DNA of 64,000 nt from Chloroflexota bacterium (GTDB taxonomy: Bacteria; Chloroflexota; JAJPGV01). The notes below the pieces were generated by a model. That model was not told where the DNA came from. It searched no databases and saw nothing but the letters and a program-made list of their open reading frames with translations. Every line of letters begins with the position of its first letter. Positions within the stretch are counted from its first letter, which is position 1. Made by a program: the position numbers and the translations under genes. Shown one piece after another: positions 49,992 through 58,124 of the stretch. The stretch lies in the NCBI GenBank assembly GCA_021325635.1, contig JAJPGV010000016.1, positions 146,167-210,166 of the forward strand, given 5' to 3'.

Positions 49992-50426
49992 TTAGTGGCG
50001 TGCCCACTCCATGACGGTGACGTCTCGGATTCCTGGAATCGACCGCAGTGCACCGGCCAGCCTCTCCAGCTCATCGGACTGTCCCGCCGGCCAATCGAGA
50101 AAGACGTTTCCCAGGACCACACAGGCACGCGGTCGCGGACGGTCAGGCGTGAGGCCGTCGCCCAGGATACCCATGACCTGGCGCTGCAGATCTTCGTCAT
50201 CGGCCAGGTCGGTATGCACCGGCCGCGAGCCGGCCAGGCGCCGAACGCGCCGCATCAAACTGCGGCGCAGCCGGGCGGTTGGGAAGTTGCCATGGAGGAT
50301 GACTTCGCCCCTGGTTACGTCAACTCGAAGGTCGGGGGCGACGGCAGGGGGTGAAATCAGGTCGCGCACCGAACGCAGGATGGCCACGCGAAGCTCCTGG
50401 TCTGAAGCCGGCTGGGAGGCCCTCAA
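49992..50426 (-). CDS. BON-domain protein, copy 2
   Basis: The protein has about 144 residues from the TTG at 50426 (GAAGGCGG upstream); the open frame continues to 50630 but those residues look non-conserved and cover the promoter repeats. It has two BON-like modules: LRVDVTRGEVILHGNFPTARLRRSLMRRVRRLAGSRPVHTDL and ACVVLGNVFLDWPAGQSDELERLAGALRSIPGIRDVTV. It has the same layout as the protein at 42048, without a signal peptide. Array 21 lies upstream on the minus strand. Confidence 0.65.
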   Translation of the reverse strand: MRASQPASDQELRVAILRSVRDLISPPAVAPDLRVDVTRGEVILHGNFPTARLRRSLMRRVRRLAGSRPVHTDLADDEDLQRQVMGILGDGLTPDRPRPRACVVLGNVFLDWPAGQSDELERLAGALRSIPGIRDVTVMEWARH

Positions 50427-50528
50427 CCTAACCGCCTTCAGTCCCCACGCAGAGTAAAGACGCAGCTGACATATCCGCCGTGCTCCGGTTTCACAAGCCC
50501 AAGCTAGGGATGGCCGGAGCAAGGACAA

Positions 50529-50556
50529 AGCAAAGCCCTGTAAAGGGCTCGTAAAT
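50529..50556 (-). promoter_or_regulatory. 11-bp-phased direct repeats, array 21 (BON protein copy 2)
   Basis: Reading the minus strand, ATTTAC, CTTTAC and a degenerate TTTGCT start every 11 bp (plus positions 50551, 50540, 50529). The distance to the chosen TTG start is 103 bp, longer than for most arrays. Confidence 0.5.
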
Positions 50557-50624
50557 CCAACCCGCGCTCGCACGACCAGGAAGACGCCCTCGGAAGCAAC
50601 GCGGCACGTTTCCTGATCGCTGGC

Positions 50625-50641
50625 GTTCATCGCCTGTTTAT
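50625..50641 (+). promoter_or_regulatory. 11-bp-phased direct repeats, array 20 (72-residue protein)
   Basis: GTTCAT at 50625 and GTTTAT at 50636 are 11 bp apart, with the same spacer style as array 2. They end 93 bp before the ATG at 50734. Arrays 20 and 21 lie back to back. Confidence 0.7.
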
Positions 50642-50733
50642 GAGGTGGATCGGCCCGGCCACCTACAGTGGTGACAGAAACAGACTTCCGCCCATCTGCT
50701 CAGGCAAGCCAAGCGGAGCAAAGGAGAGCACAA

Positions 50734-50952
50734 ATGCCGGCGCTGCAGCACAAGGACCTGACTTCGGAGATCAGCGAGACCCAGCTGGCGCTTATGGGCT
50801 TCGACGTGGCTCGCCTTCGCTTCTACCGCTGGCTGTTCGAGCACGGCCGCAATCCCGATTGGGTCGGCGTGAAGGGGCTCGGCCGAACTCAGATCCCGGC
50901 AACATCCCTGCTGGGAGATCCCAGCAAGCCTACGTCGCCAGCGGAATCGTAA
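50734..50952 (+). CDS. Small conserved protein, LRFYRWL family, copy 2
   Basis: The protein has 72 residues from the ATG at 50734, preceded by AAAGGAGAGCACA. It is a paralogue of the 73-residue protein at 49378, sharing LRFYRWL and the WVGVK/FVGVQ segments. The C-terminal tail (TSLLGDPSKPTSPAES) is not shared. The 3' end overlaps the convergent histidine-kinase gene by 23 bp. Function is unknown. Confidence 0.65.
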   Translation: MPALQHKDLTSEISETQLALMGFDVARLRFYRWLFEHGRNPDWVGVKGLGRTQIPATSLLGDPSKPTSPAES

Positions 50953-52480
50953 AGACGAATCGCGAACCGCCGGTCTGAGGCGACTCCAGCCACAGCTCGC
51001 CTCCGTGCGCTTCGACGATGCCGCGACAGATCGGCAATCCGAGCCCCGTTCCGGGCGTCCGTGAATTGCCCGACCGCACGCGCACGAACTTCTCGAAGAT
51101 GCGCTGTCGGAATTCGGCTGGGACCCCGGGTCCGCGATCGCTCACCGACCACTCCAGCATGCTCCCCTTGCGCTGCGCCTCGACCCGAATCTCAGTGCCC
51201 TCGGGCGTGTACTTGGCCGCGTTCTCGACCAGGTTGCCGATGACCCGCTCGACCTGGGCCGGATCCGCCAGCACGTTTGGCAGCTCATCGCTGACCAGGT
51301 TGACCAGCTCATGCTGGTTGCTCGAGCGCTCGACGTCCTTGAGCGCCTGCAGCGTGATCTCCGCGGGGCTGGATTCGACCTTCTCGATGACCGCGGTGCC
51401 CGACTCGATCTTGGACATGTCCAGAAGATCGCGCACCAGCGCGGCCAACCGATCTGCTTCGCGGTCGATCTCCGCGATGAAGTCGCGCTCCGTTTCCCGA
51501 TCCCAGGTGACCTCGGGGTCCAGCAGGCTGCTGGAGAAGCCCTTGATATGCCCGATGGGCGTCCGCAGCTCATGGGACACGAGCGAGATGATCTGGTTCT
51601 TGAGGTCTTCAACCTCGCGCTCATGGCTGATGTCGCGAACAACCTGCACCACCATGCGCACCCCACGATCGTCGTCGGCCACCAGCGCCGAGCTGATCGC
51701 TACGGGTATGCGCTTCCCATCTGACCGCCGGAAGTAGACGTTGTTGACGGAGACGCTGCTGGCGCTGGCGATGGTACGGCGAAAAGCGTACTCATCCTCC
51801 TCCAGCAGCCGCCCGGCCTCATCTTCCCAACGAAAGAGCTCCGGCGCGCGGCGGCCAACTATGCGATCTTCCGGAACGCCCATGAGCATGGAGGCCGCCG
51901 CGTTGGTGCGCATGATCACGCCCGATTCGTCCACGGCAAAAATCGCGTCGCTCACGCCGTTCAGGATGTGCGTGATCGATGCCAGCAGCTCATCCTTCTG
52001 ACGCTGGATCGCCAGAATCTGCTGCAGCTGGTGGCGCTGCGCTTCCTCGATGCGCTTCTGCTCGGTCACGTCCCGAACGATGCTGATCACGAACTGGCGG
52101 CCATCGAGCGAGATGGGGCTCAAGCTGATCTCCACCGGAACCTCGGAACCATCATGGCGCAGGGCAAATAGCTCGAGACCCGCCCCCATGGGACGAGTCC
52201 TTGGCGCCTGCTGGTAGGCCGTCCGGTGTCCCACGTGGGTCCGATGGAAGCGATCGGGCAGGAGAATCTCCACCGGCTGGCCCAGCAGATCCTCGCGGTT
52301 GTAGCCAAACACAGCTTCGACCTGCCGGTTCACCAGCACGATCCGGCCCTCGGAATCGACGATCAGGATCGAATCCGGCGCCGACTCCAGCAGCTCGCGA
52401 AAGGCCACGTCCTCGGCGATCCGACCGTCCACCGCCGCCCCGGCCGGATTGGGAATCACTCCGCTCGATCGCTCAGCCAT
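50930..52480 (-). CDS. Soluble PAS-PAS sensor histidine kinase
   Basis: The protein has 516 residues with no membrane segment. PAS 1 spans about 25-140 (FRELLESAPDSILIVDSEGRIVLVNRQ), and PAS 2 about 165-285 (GVSDAIFAVDESGVIMRTNAAASML). HisKA has phosphoacceptor H303 in SLVSHELRTP. HATPase_c has NLVENAAKYT, DRGPGVP and GTGLGLPIC. No receiver or response regulator is adjacent; the only full response regulator in the window is the KdpE-like protein at 25019. It lies at the right edge of the phased-array region, so it is a candidate partner that could sense redox, oxygen or ligand through PAS. Confidence 0.88.
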   Translation of the reverse strand: MAERSSGVIPNPAGAAVDGRIAEDVAFRELLESAPDSILIVDSEGRIVLVNRQVEAVFGYNREDLLGQPVEILLPDRFHRTHVGHRTAYQQAPRTRPMGAGLELFALRHDGSEVPVEISLSPISLDGRQFVISIVRDVTEQKRIEEAQRHQLQQILAIQRQKDELLASITHILNGVSDAIFAVDESGVIMRTNAAASMLMGVPEDRIVGRRAPELFRWEDEAGRLLEEDEYAFRRTIASASSVSVNNVYFRRSDGKRIPVAISSALVADDDRGVRMVVQVVRDISHEREVEDLKNQIISLVSHELRTPIGHIKGFSSSLLDPEVTWDRETERDFIAEIDREADRLAALVRDLLDMSKIESGTAVIEKVESSPAEITLQALKDVERSSNQHELVNLVSDELPNVLADPAQVERVIGNLVENAAKYTPEGTEIRVEAQRKGSMLEWSVSDRGPGVPAEFRQRIFEKFVRVRSGNSRTPGTGLGLPICRGIVEAHGGELWLESPQTGGSRFVFTIPLAT

Positions 52481-52670
52481 TTACCCCCATTGTCACGTCA
52501 GATTATGACAACCGACCATGCACCGTCATGAGGACCCGTCCTTCAGCATCTAGAAGCGGCGAGATCGACCTTGATACACGCGCACACTATACTCCTGGCC
52601 CAGCAGGAGGAGCACAATTGGGATCAGCCCGTCGCTCCCCTGAGCGATCACTTCCTAGCAGGAGATTGGC

Positions 52671-53831
52671 ATGACAGCAGCCGCCGCCTCAACGTTCGAC
52701 CAAGCGCGACTCAAAGCGGAGCGTGTTGCCCGCGTGCAGCAGCAGATGAGGGAGCGGGGCGTGGGCGGGCTGTATCTGGACGATAGCGTCAACGTGAACT
52801 ACATCGTCGGGACGAAGGTCCCCGGCGGCTCCGTGTTCGTGCCACCCTCGGGGGAACCCCTGGCGTTCGTACGCCCGCGCGACATGGGCTACGTGCGATT
52901 GAAGCACGCCAACATCCGACCGCCGTTCTACAACTCCTACCTTACCTGGGAGTCCCAGACCGACTCCAAGCTGAAGGGCTTCGGCCAGGGAATGGCCGCG
53001 CTGCTGGCCGAGCACGGCGTAGCCGGCGAGCGATTGGGCATCGACACCCTCGACGCGGCCGGTTTCATCGCCCTCACCCAGGCGGGGATCAAGATCGACG
53101 ACGCACTGCCCGTGCTGGAGATGGCCCGGTCCGTGAAAACTCAAGACGAGGTCGTGATCTACCACCAAATCGGGCAGGTGTACGCGGGAACAGTGCGAGC
53201 CTTTCGGGCAGCCATCCGGCCTGGAATCACGGAGAACGAGCTGGCACAGGTCGTCACCTCCGCCTGGTACGAGTGCGGGGGAGAGGAGATCTCGCAGCTC
53301 AACGTGTGCGCCGGAGAGAACATGAATCCGTGGCGGCGCTGGCCAACGAAGCGACCTCTGGCGGAGGGCGAGTTCGTGGGCATCGACCTGCATGGCCGGG
53401 GAGCCTGTGGCCTGCGAGGCGACGCCTCCAGGACGTTCTTCGTGGCCGGTGAGCCCACGACCGTCCAGCGCGACCTTTACCGGCAGGCGTACGACTACGT
53501 GGTGGGCTCGCGTGAAGCCTTCCAGGCCGGGCGAAGCTACGCCGAAGCGATGGCCAGGGTCCCCAAGGTCCCGGACAAGTACGCGCCGCAGATGATCAAC
53601 TACAGCATCGCGCACTGCATCGGCATGACTCCCTCTGGCTACCCGACGGTGGACGGCGACAAGCCGCCGCTGCAGGACGCGCTGCGGGAGAACCAGGTGC
53701 TCGCCATTGAGTGCTACTTCGGCGAGGAGGGCAGCCCGCTGGCGGTCAAGCTGGAGGAGATGGTGCTGGTGAGACAGGGCAGCCCTGAGCTCATCAGCGG
53801 GGACGTGCCGTTCGAAGAGGGACTGATCTAG
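52671..53831 (+). CDS. M24-family metallopeptidase, paralogue of the gene at 936
   Basis: The protein has 386 residues from the ATG at 52671 (GCAGGAGATTGGC upstream). The N-terminal creatinase-like domain is followed by the M24 domain with GIDLHGRGA, RGDASRTFF, IAHCIGMTPSG, ECYFGEEG and VKLEEMVLV, which supply the usual Asp-Asp-His-Glu-Glu metal ligands. NVNYIVGTKVPGG and VKTQDEVVIY are shared with the paralogue in similar form. It starts the right-hand catabolic block. Substrate is unknown. Confidence 0.86.
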   Translation: MTAAAASTFDQARLKAERVARVQQQMRERGVGGLYLDDSVNVNYIVGTKVPGGSVFVPPSGEPLAFVRPRDMGYVRLKHANIRPPFYNSYLTWESQTDSKLKGFGQGMAALLAEHGVAGERLGIDTLDAAGFIALTQAGIKIDDALPVLEMARSVKTQDEVVIYHQIGQVYAGTVRAFRAAIRPGITENELAQVVTSAWYECGGEEISQLNVCAGENMNPWRRWPTKRPLAEGEFVGIDLHGRGACGLRGDASRTFFVAGEPTTVQRDLYRQAYDYVVGSREAFQAGRSYAEAMARVPKVPDKYAPQMINYSIAHCIGMTPSGYPTVDGDKPPLQDALRENQVLAIECYFGEEGSPLAVKLEEMVLVRQGSPELISGDVPFEEGLI

Positions 53832-53916
53832 GGTTTAGGGGCGGCCAGGGACTAGCGGCGGTGTGGCGGCGGGGCCTGGCGCCCGCCATTGGTTGCTTGG
53901 CGTTCGTCTGCACGTG

Positions 53917-55101
53917 CTACTTGATGTTGAGCTCCTTTTGGACCTGGGCCAGCAGGGTGAGGTCTTCGAAGCTGGATGGGGCGGGCGCGGGCCCGCTGAT
54001 TTCCTCGGTATCCACGAACACCTTGAGCCAGTTGGCGATGCCATCCTCGGGCAGATCGCCGTTGCGCGAAAAGAGCACCGCGTCCTGATCGAGGCTGGCT
54101 TTGGCCTGGTCGGCGGTCAGGTCGTACTGCTTCTGGATATGGGCGACGGCCGCATCGCGGTGCGTGAATACGTAGTCCACTGACTTGAGGGTGGCCCGAA
54201 GCACCCGCTTCACGTCGTCCGGCTGGGTCTTGATCTTCTTATCCGAGGTGGCCCAGGCAACGATGGGCAGCTTTACCAGCTGGCCAATGTCGCTCAGCCG
54301 GTGGAAGCCGAGGTCGTCCACCTTGAACTGGGCCGGCGGAGCGATCATGGCCGCATCCAGCCGGTTCTGCTGCATCTGCGAGATGCGATCGGGCGTTTGC
54401 AGCCCGGTGCGGAAGCCGATGTTGTCGCGATTGACGTCGAGACCGGCCGAGGAGAGGGCAGCCCGCACGGCCAGCTCCTGCTCGCCCTTGGCGGCGCCGA
54501 CGCCAATGGATTTCCCCTTCAGATCCTGCATCGTTCGGACGTTGCCGCTGCCGTACAGGAACCAGTCCACGCTGTTGGTGACGCCGCCCACCAGCTTGAT
54601 GGGTGCAACGCCCTTGAGCGCCGCGCGAATGCCCTCGCCTACCGTCAGGACGTAGTCCAGTTGGTCGGCGCCAACCGCCGCCAGGGCCAGGGGCGGCTGC
54701 ATGCTGGCCATCTCCAGGTCGAGCCCCTCGTCCCGAAAGATGCCGGCGGCGATGCCAAGGTCGACCGGAAGGAAGGAGATGCCCACCCCGGGCACGCCTA
54801 CTTTGACCTTGAGCAGATTGGCGGGCGCGGCCGAAGCCGCAGCCGAGGCGCTTCGGGCAGGTGAGGCGGCAGCCGAGCCGGCAACAGCGGATGAACCGGC
54901 CGACGGGGCGGCCGACGAAGGCGCGGCAGCTGGTCGCGAGGCGGCTGAGGACGGCGCGGCAGCGGACGGAGCGGCGGCTTGTCCGCCGCAAGCGGCCAGC
55001 AGCCCAGCCGCGCCGCTGACGGCGGCGCCGGCTATGACAGCACGCAGGAACGAGCGGCGGTTGAGCACAATATCGGGGGTCGACGACGGGCGCGTAGCCA
55101 T
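53917..55101 (-). CDS. Tat-exported NMT1/SsuA-like substrate-binding lipoprotein
   Basis: The protein has 394 residues from the ATG at 55101, after AAGGGAGG. The signal has NRRSFLRAV (Tat-like) and the lipobox LLAACGG. A low-complexity Ala/Ser/Pro linker of about 70 residues follows. The binding domain has VGISFLPVDLGIAAGIFRDEGLDLEM, DYVLTVGEGIRAALKG and LKGKSIGVGAAKGEQELAVRAAL, typical of nitrate/sulfonate/pyrimidine-type binding proteins. No permease or ATPase is nearby. It is divergent from the Rieske oxygenase gene and could deliver its substrate. Confidence 0.85.
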   Translation of the reverse strand: MATRPSSTPDIVLNRRSFLRAVIAGAAVSGAAGLLAACGGQAAAPSAAAPSSAASRPAAAPSSAAPSAGSSAVAGSAAASPARSASAAASAAPANLLKVKVGVPGVGISFLPVDLGIAAGIFRDEGLDLEMASMQPPLALAAVGADQLDYVLTVGEGIRAALKGVAPIKLVGGVTNSVDWFLYGSGNVRTMQDLKGKSIGVGAAKGEQELAVRAALSSAGLDVNRDNIGFRTGLQTPDRISQMQQNRLDAAMIAPPAQFKVDDLGFHRLSDIGQLVKLPIVAWATSDKKIKTQPDDVKRVLRATLKSVDYVFTHRDAAVAHIQKQYDLTADQAKASLDQDAVLFSRNGDLPEDGIANWLKVFVDTEEISGPAPAPSSFEDLTLLAQVQKELNIK

Positions 55102-55194
55102 GGTTTCCTCCCTTGGGACGATTGCCGGCGGATGATACCAGAAGCGCAGATACACTAGAGCCCGTCGACGGACAACGTTTAGCAAGAGGTCAGC

Positions 55195-56580
55195 ATGCTC
55201 TCGAAAGAACAAAACGAACGGCTCACCAAAGTTGGGCCAGGCACTCCGTGCGGCGAGCTCATGCGCCGTTACTGGCATCCGGTTGCGGCCAGCGCGGACC
55301 TGGTGAAGAACCCAGTCAAGCGGGTGAAGATCCTGGGCGAGGACCTAGTCCTGTACAAGGACCGCTCAGGCGTCCTCGGCCTGATTGGCCCGCGCTGCCT
55401 GCATCGGGCGGTGCACATGGAATACGGCATCCCCGAAGAGACGGGGCTGCGCTGTCCCTACCACGGGTGGCTGTACGACCACAAGGGCAGCTGCATCGAA
55501 ACGCCGCTGGAGCCGCCTGACAGCACCTTCAAGGACAAAATCAAGACCAAGGCCTACCCGGCGCGCGAGATGGGCGGCCTGGTGTGGGCCTATTTAGGCA
55601 AGGAGCCGGCCCCGCTGCTGCCATGCTGGGACCTGTTCGGCCAGGAGGGCGGCATCCGCCAGATCATGGGCCACATGATCCCCTGCAACTGGCTGCAGGT
55701 GGTAGAGAACGGCGGCGACCCGGGCCACGGCGTATACCTCCACGGCCGCTACTTCCAGTACGTGCTGGAGCGCGAGGGCAAGCTCTCCGACGATACGCGG
55801 CACCGCTCCAACGCGGCCCTCAGCCAGCACCAGGAGCTGATGAAGCGCGGCGCCTACACCAAGTACCGCACCATTTACAACCAGTACGGCATGACCAAGG
55901 GCGTCATGACCTCCGACGAGACCGAAGACGACGTGAACTGGCAGGTGGGCGTGAGCCCGGTCGTGTTCCCCTATCTTCGCAACCCGGATCGCGGGGCAGG
56001 CATCCGCCGCGTCTACCAGATTGGCGTGCCGCTGGACGACACGACCACCTGGCACATCTCCTACCACGCCTATCTGTTCCCGCCGGAGATCGAGGTGCCC
56101 AAGCAGGAGGTCATCCCCTACGTGGAGGTGCCACTGAAGGACGAGAACGGCAACTACATCCACAATTACGTCCTCGGGCAGGACATGGTAGCGTGGTACT
56201 CCCAGGGCGACATCACCGACCGTACCGAGGAGCACCTGGGGGTCAGCGACAACTGCATCATCGGCTACCGCAAGATGCTCGACGAGCAGATCAAGGTCGT
56301 GGAACAGGGGGGCACGCCCATCAACGTGTTCCCCGACACCGGCGACGGCTCGCGCATCGATCATTCGCCGGTGACGTGGCGGGAGGGTCGGGACGGCTCG
56401 CAGTACTACCGCTACAACTACCACCAGAAGGGCGGCGCGGGACGTACCTACATGGAAGACGACGTCGACGGCTACTGCCCGGATAAGGATCTGATCCTGG
56501 ATCTGTACCGCCAGACGGCCGAGCTCGGGCGCAACAAGGCCGCGGCGGCTCAGCCGGCCTCGCCCGTCGCCCCGGAATGA
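55195..56580 (+). CDS. Rieske-type oxygenase, phthalate-dioxygenase-like alpha subunit
   Basis: The protein has 461 residues. Rieske ligands are PRCLHRAVH and RCPYHGW. The mononuclear iron site lies in NWLQVVENGGDPGHGVYLHG (Asp-x2-His-x4-His). A long C-terminal part (300-460) is typical of the LigXa/phthalate 4,5-dioxygenase branch. It overlaps the aldo/keto reductase gene by four bases, so the two enzymes probably act in one pathway. No ferredoxin reductase is encoded nearby. Confidence 0.87.
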   Translation: MLSKEQNERLTKVGPGTPCGELMRRYWHPVAASADLVKNPVKRVKILGEDLVLYKDRSGVLGLIGPRCLHRAVHMEYGIPEETGLRCPYHGWLYDHKGSCIETPLEPPDSTFKDKIKTKAYPAREMGGLVWAYLGKEPAPLLPCWDLFGQEGGIRQIMGHMIPCNWLQVVENGGDPGHGVYLHGRYFQYVLEREGKLSDDTRHRSNAALSQHQELMKRGAYTKYRTIYNQYGMTKGVMTSDETEDDVNWQVGVSPVVFPYLRNPDRGAGIRRVYQIGVPLDDTTTWHISYHAYLFPPEIEVPKQEVIPYVEVPLKDENGNYIHNYVLGQDMVAWYSQGDITDRTEEHLGVSDNCIIGYRKMLDEQIKVVEQGGTPINVFPDTGDGSRIDHSPVTWREGRDGSQYYRYNYHQKGGAGRTYMEDDVDGYCPDKDLILDLYRQTAELGRNKAAAAQPASPVAPE

Positions 56581-57599
56581 ACTACCGCTCGCTCGGCGCC
56601 ACTGACCTGCGCCTGTCCGACGTCGGCTTTGGCTGCGGCACGACCGCCGCGCTCATGGTCAAGGGGGCGGAGAAGGAGCGGCTCAAGGTCATCGGCAACG
56701 CGCTGGAGGCGGGGATCACCTATTTCGACACCGCGCCGGTTTATGGCGACGGGCAGTCGGAAACGCACCTGGGGCAAGATCTGCGGCAGCTTGGCGCCCA
56801 CCCGGTGGTCGGCACCAAGGTGGCGCTGGGACCAGCCGACCTCGACGACGTTTACGGGGCGGTCATCCGGTCGGTTGATGCCAGCCTGGGCCGGCTGCAG
56901 ATGGACGGCGTGGACATCCTGCACCTGCACAACCGGCTGGCCGAGCACCGCTCGGCCGAGAGCGGCGTAGCCGTTGGTCCGCTGCTGTCCATCGACGACC
57001 TGTTGGGCCCTAGAGGCGTGCTGGAGGCTTTCCGGACGCTGCAGCGGCAGGGCAAGACGCGGTACTTCGGTATCTGCGCCTTCGGCGGCGAGATGCCGGC
57101 CGTCAAGCGCGCCATTGACAGCGCGAGCTTCCATTCGGTGCTGGCGTACTACAACCTGCTGAATCCCTCAGCCGGGCAGCCGAAGCACCCGGCCACGCCG
57201 GGACCCGACTACGGCCAGGTGATCGACTACGCCGCGGATCGAGGCGTGGGTGTGGTGGCGCTGCGCGTCCTGGCGGCCGGCGCGCTGGCCATCGACGACA
57301 AGACGCAGCCGGCGTCCGACGGACGCGGCAGGACTGGCCAGCAGTTCGAGCAGGACTCGGCCCGAGCCAGGGCCATTGCCGGGCTGGCCGAGGAGCTCGG
57401 CGCCAGCCCGGTGACACTGGCCATCCAGTTCGCGCTGAGGAACGACAAGCTGTCGACGGTGCTCGTTGGCATCTCCGAGCAGACGCACCTGGACCAGGCG
57501 CTCGCCGCGACCAGCGCTCCGCCGCTGCCCCCCGACATCGAAGCGCGGCTGGAGGAGCTGTACAACACGGATTTCGGCCTGCAGACAGCCGCGCCGTAA
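56577..57599 (+). CDS. Aldo/keto reductase
   Basis: The protein has 340 residues, with the start overlapping the Rieske stop (ATGA). The family start is LGATDLRLSDVGFGCG; the catalytic Asp-Tyr pair is in YFDTAPVYGDG. LQMDGVDILHLHN and a C-terminal LAIQFALRNDKLSTVLVGISE match the NADPH-binding region. It may reduce a carbonyl product or oxidise an alcohol in the pathway of the adjacent oxygenase. A set of repeats follows directly. Confidence 0.88.
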   Translation: MNYRSLGATDLRLSDVGFGCGTTAALMVKGAEKERLKVIGNALEAGITYFDTAPVYGDGQSETHLGQDLRQLGAHPVVGTKVALGPADLDDVYGAVIRSVDASLGRLQMDGVDILHLHNRLAEHRSAESGVAVGPLLSIDDLLGPRGVLEAFRTLQRQGKTRYFGICAFGGEMPAVKRAIDSASFHSVLAYYNLLNPSAGQPKHPATPGPDYGQVIDYAADRGVGVVALRVLAAGALAIDDKTQPASDGRGRTGQQFEQDSARARAIAGLAEELGASPVTLAIQFALRNDKLSTVLVGISEQTHLDQALAATSAPPLPPDIEARLEELYNTDFGLQTAAP

Positions 57600-57640
57600 G
57601 GCGCAAGGCCGCACCCTCCAGGGAGGCACCGGGCGTCGGC

Positions 57641-58060
57641 GCGGGCCCTTGCGGCCCGCACGTGCCTGTGCACTTACCGCAACGGGTTCGGCCGACCACG
57701 GCGGGGGACAAGCCCCCGCGCTACACGGTTTGGGATGCTGTCGCTGCTTGGACACGTGCTGGCTATGTCGCGCGGGCCCTTACGGCCCGCAACGTGCCTA
57801 TGCATTTGCCGCCAGGCGTCCGGCTAACCACGGCGGGGGACAAGCCCCCGCGCTACACGGTTTGGGATGCTGTCGCTGCTTGGACGAGTGCTGGCTATGT
57901 AGCGCGGGCCCTTGCGGCCCACGCGTGCCTGTTCATTCCCGCCAGGCGTCCAGCTGACCACGGCGGGGGACAAGCCCCCGCGCTACACCGGTTTGGGATG
58001 CTGTCGCTGCTTGGACATGTGCTGGCTATGTAGCGCGGGCCCTTGCGGCCCGCAACGTGC
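57641..58060. repeat. Tandem array of a 131-132 bp hairpin-rich repeat (three full units and a partial fourth)
   Basis: Units begin at 57641, 57772, 57904 and 58035 with GCGGGCCCTT followed by GCGGCCCGC or close variants, itself an inverted repeat. Each complete unit has a second hairpin, GCGGGGG-ACAA-CCCCCGC-like (57701-57719, 57833-57851, 57963-57981), then CGCTACAC..GTTTGGGATGCTGTCGC. The array fills the 525-bp gap between two convergent genes. Open frames across it are artefacts of the repeats. Confidence 0.92.
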
Positions 58061-58124
58061 CTGTTCACTTTCGGCAACGGGTTGGGCCGGCGAGGTCGCA
58101 GGCGACGAGCGCTGACGCCCGCCC

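Noticed and set aside
11964..50641. DosR-type palindromic sites
   Set aside because: The GGGACT-type palindrome known for DosR was not seen; the sites here are direct repeats.
55178..55183. GTTTAG before the Rieske gene at 55195 as a regulon site
   Set aside because: It is single, with no partner 11 bp away, and too close to the start codon.
57641..58060. Possible CRISPR array or coding repeats
   Set aside because: The unit is 131 bp, continuous and hairpin-rich; open frames in several directions are repeat artefacts.
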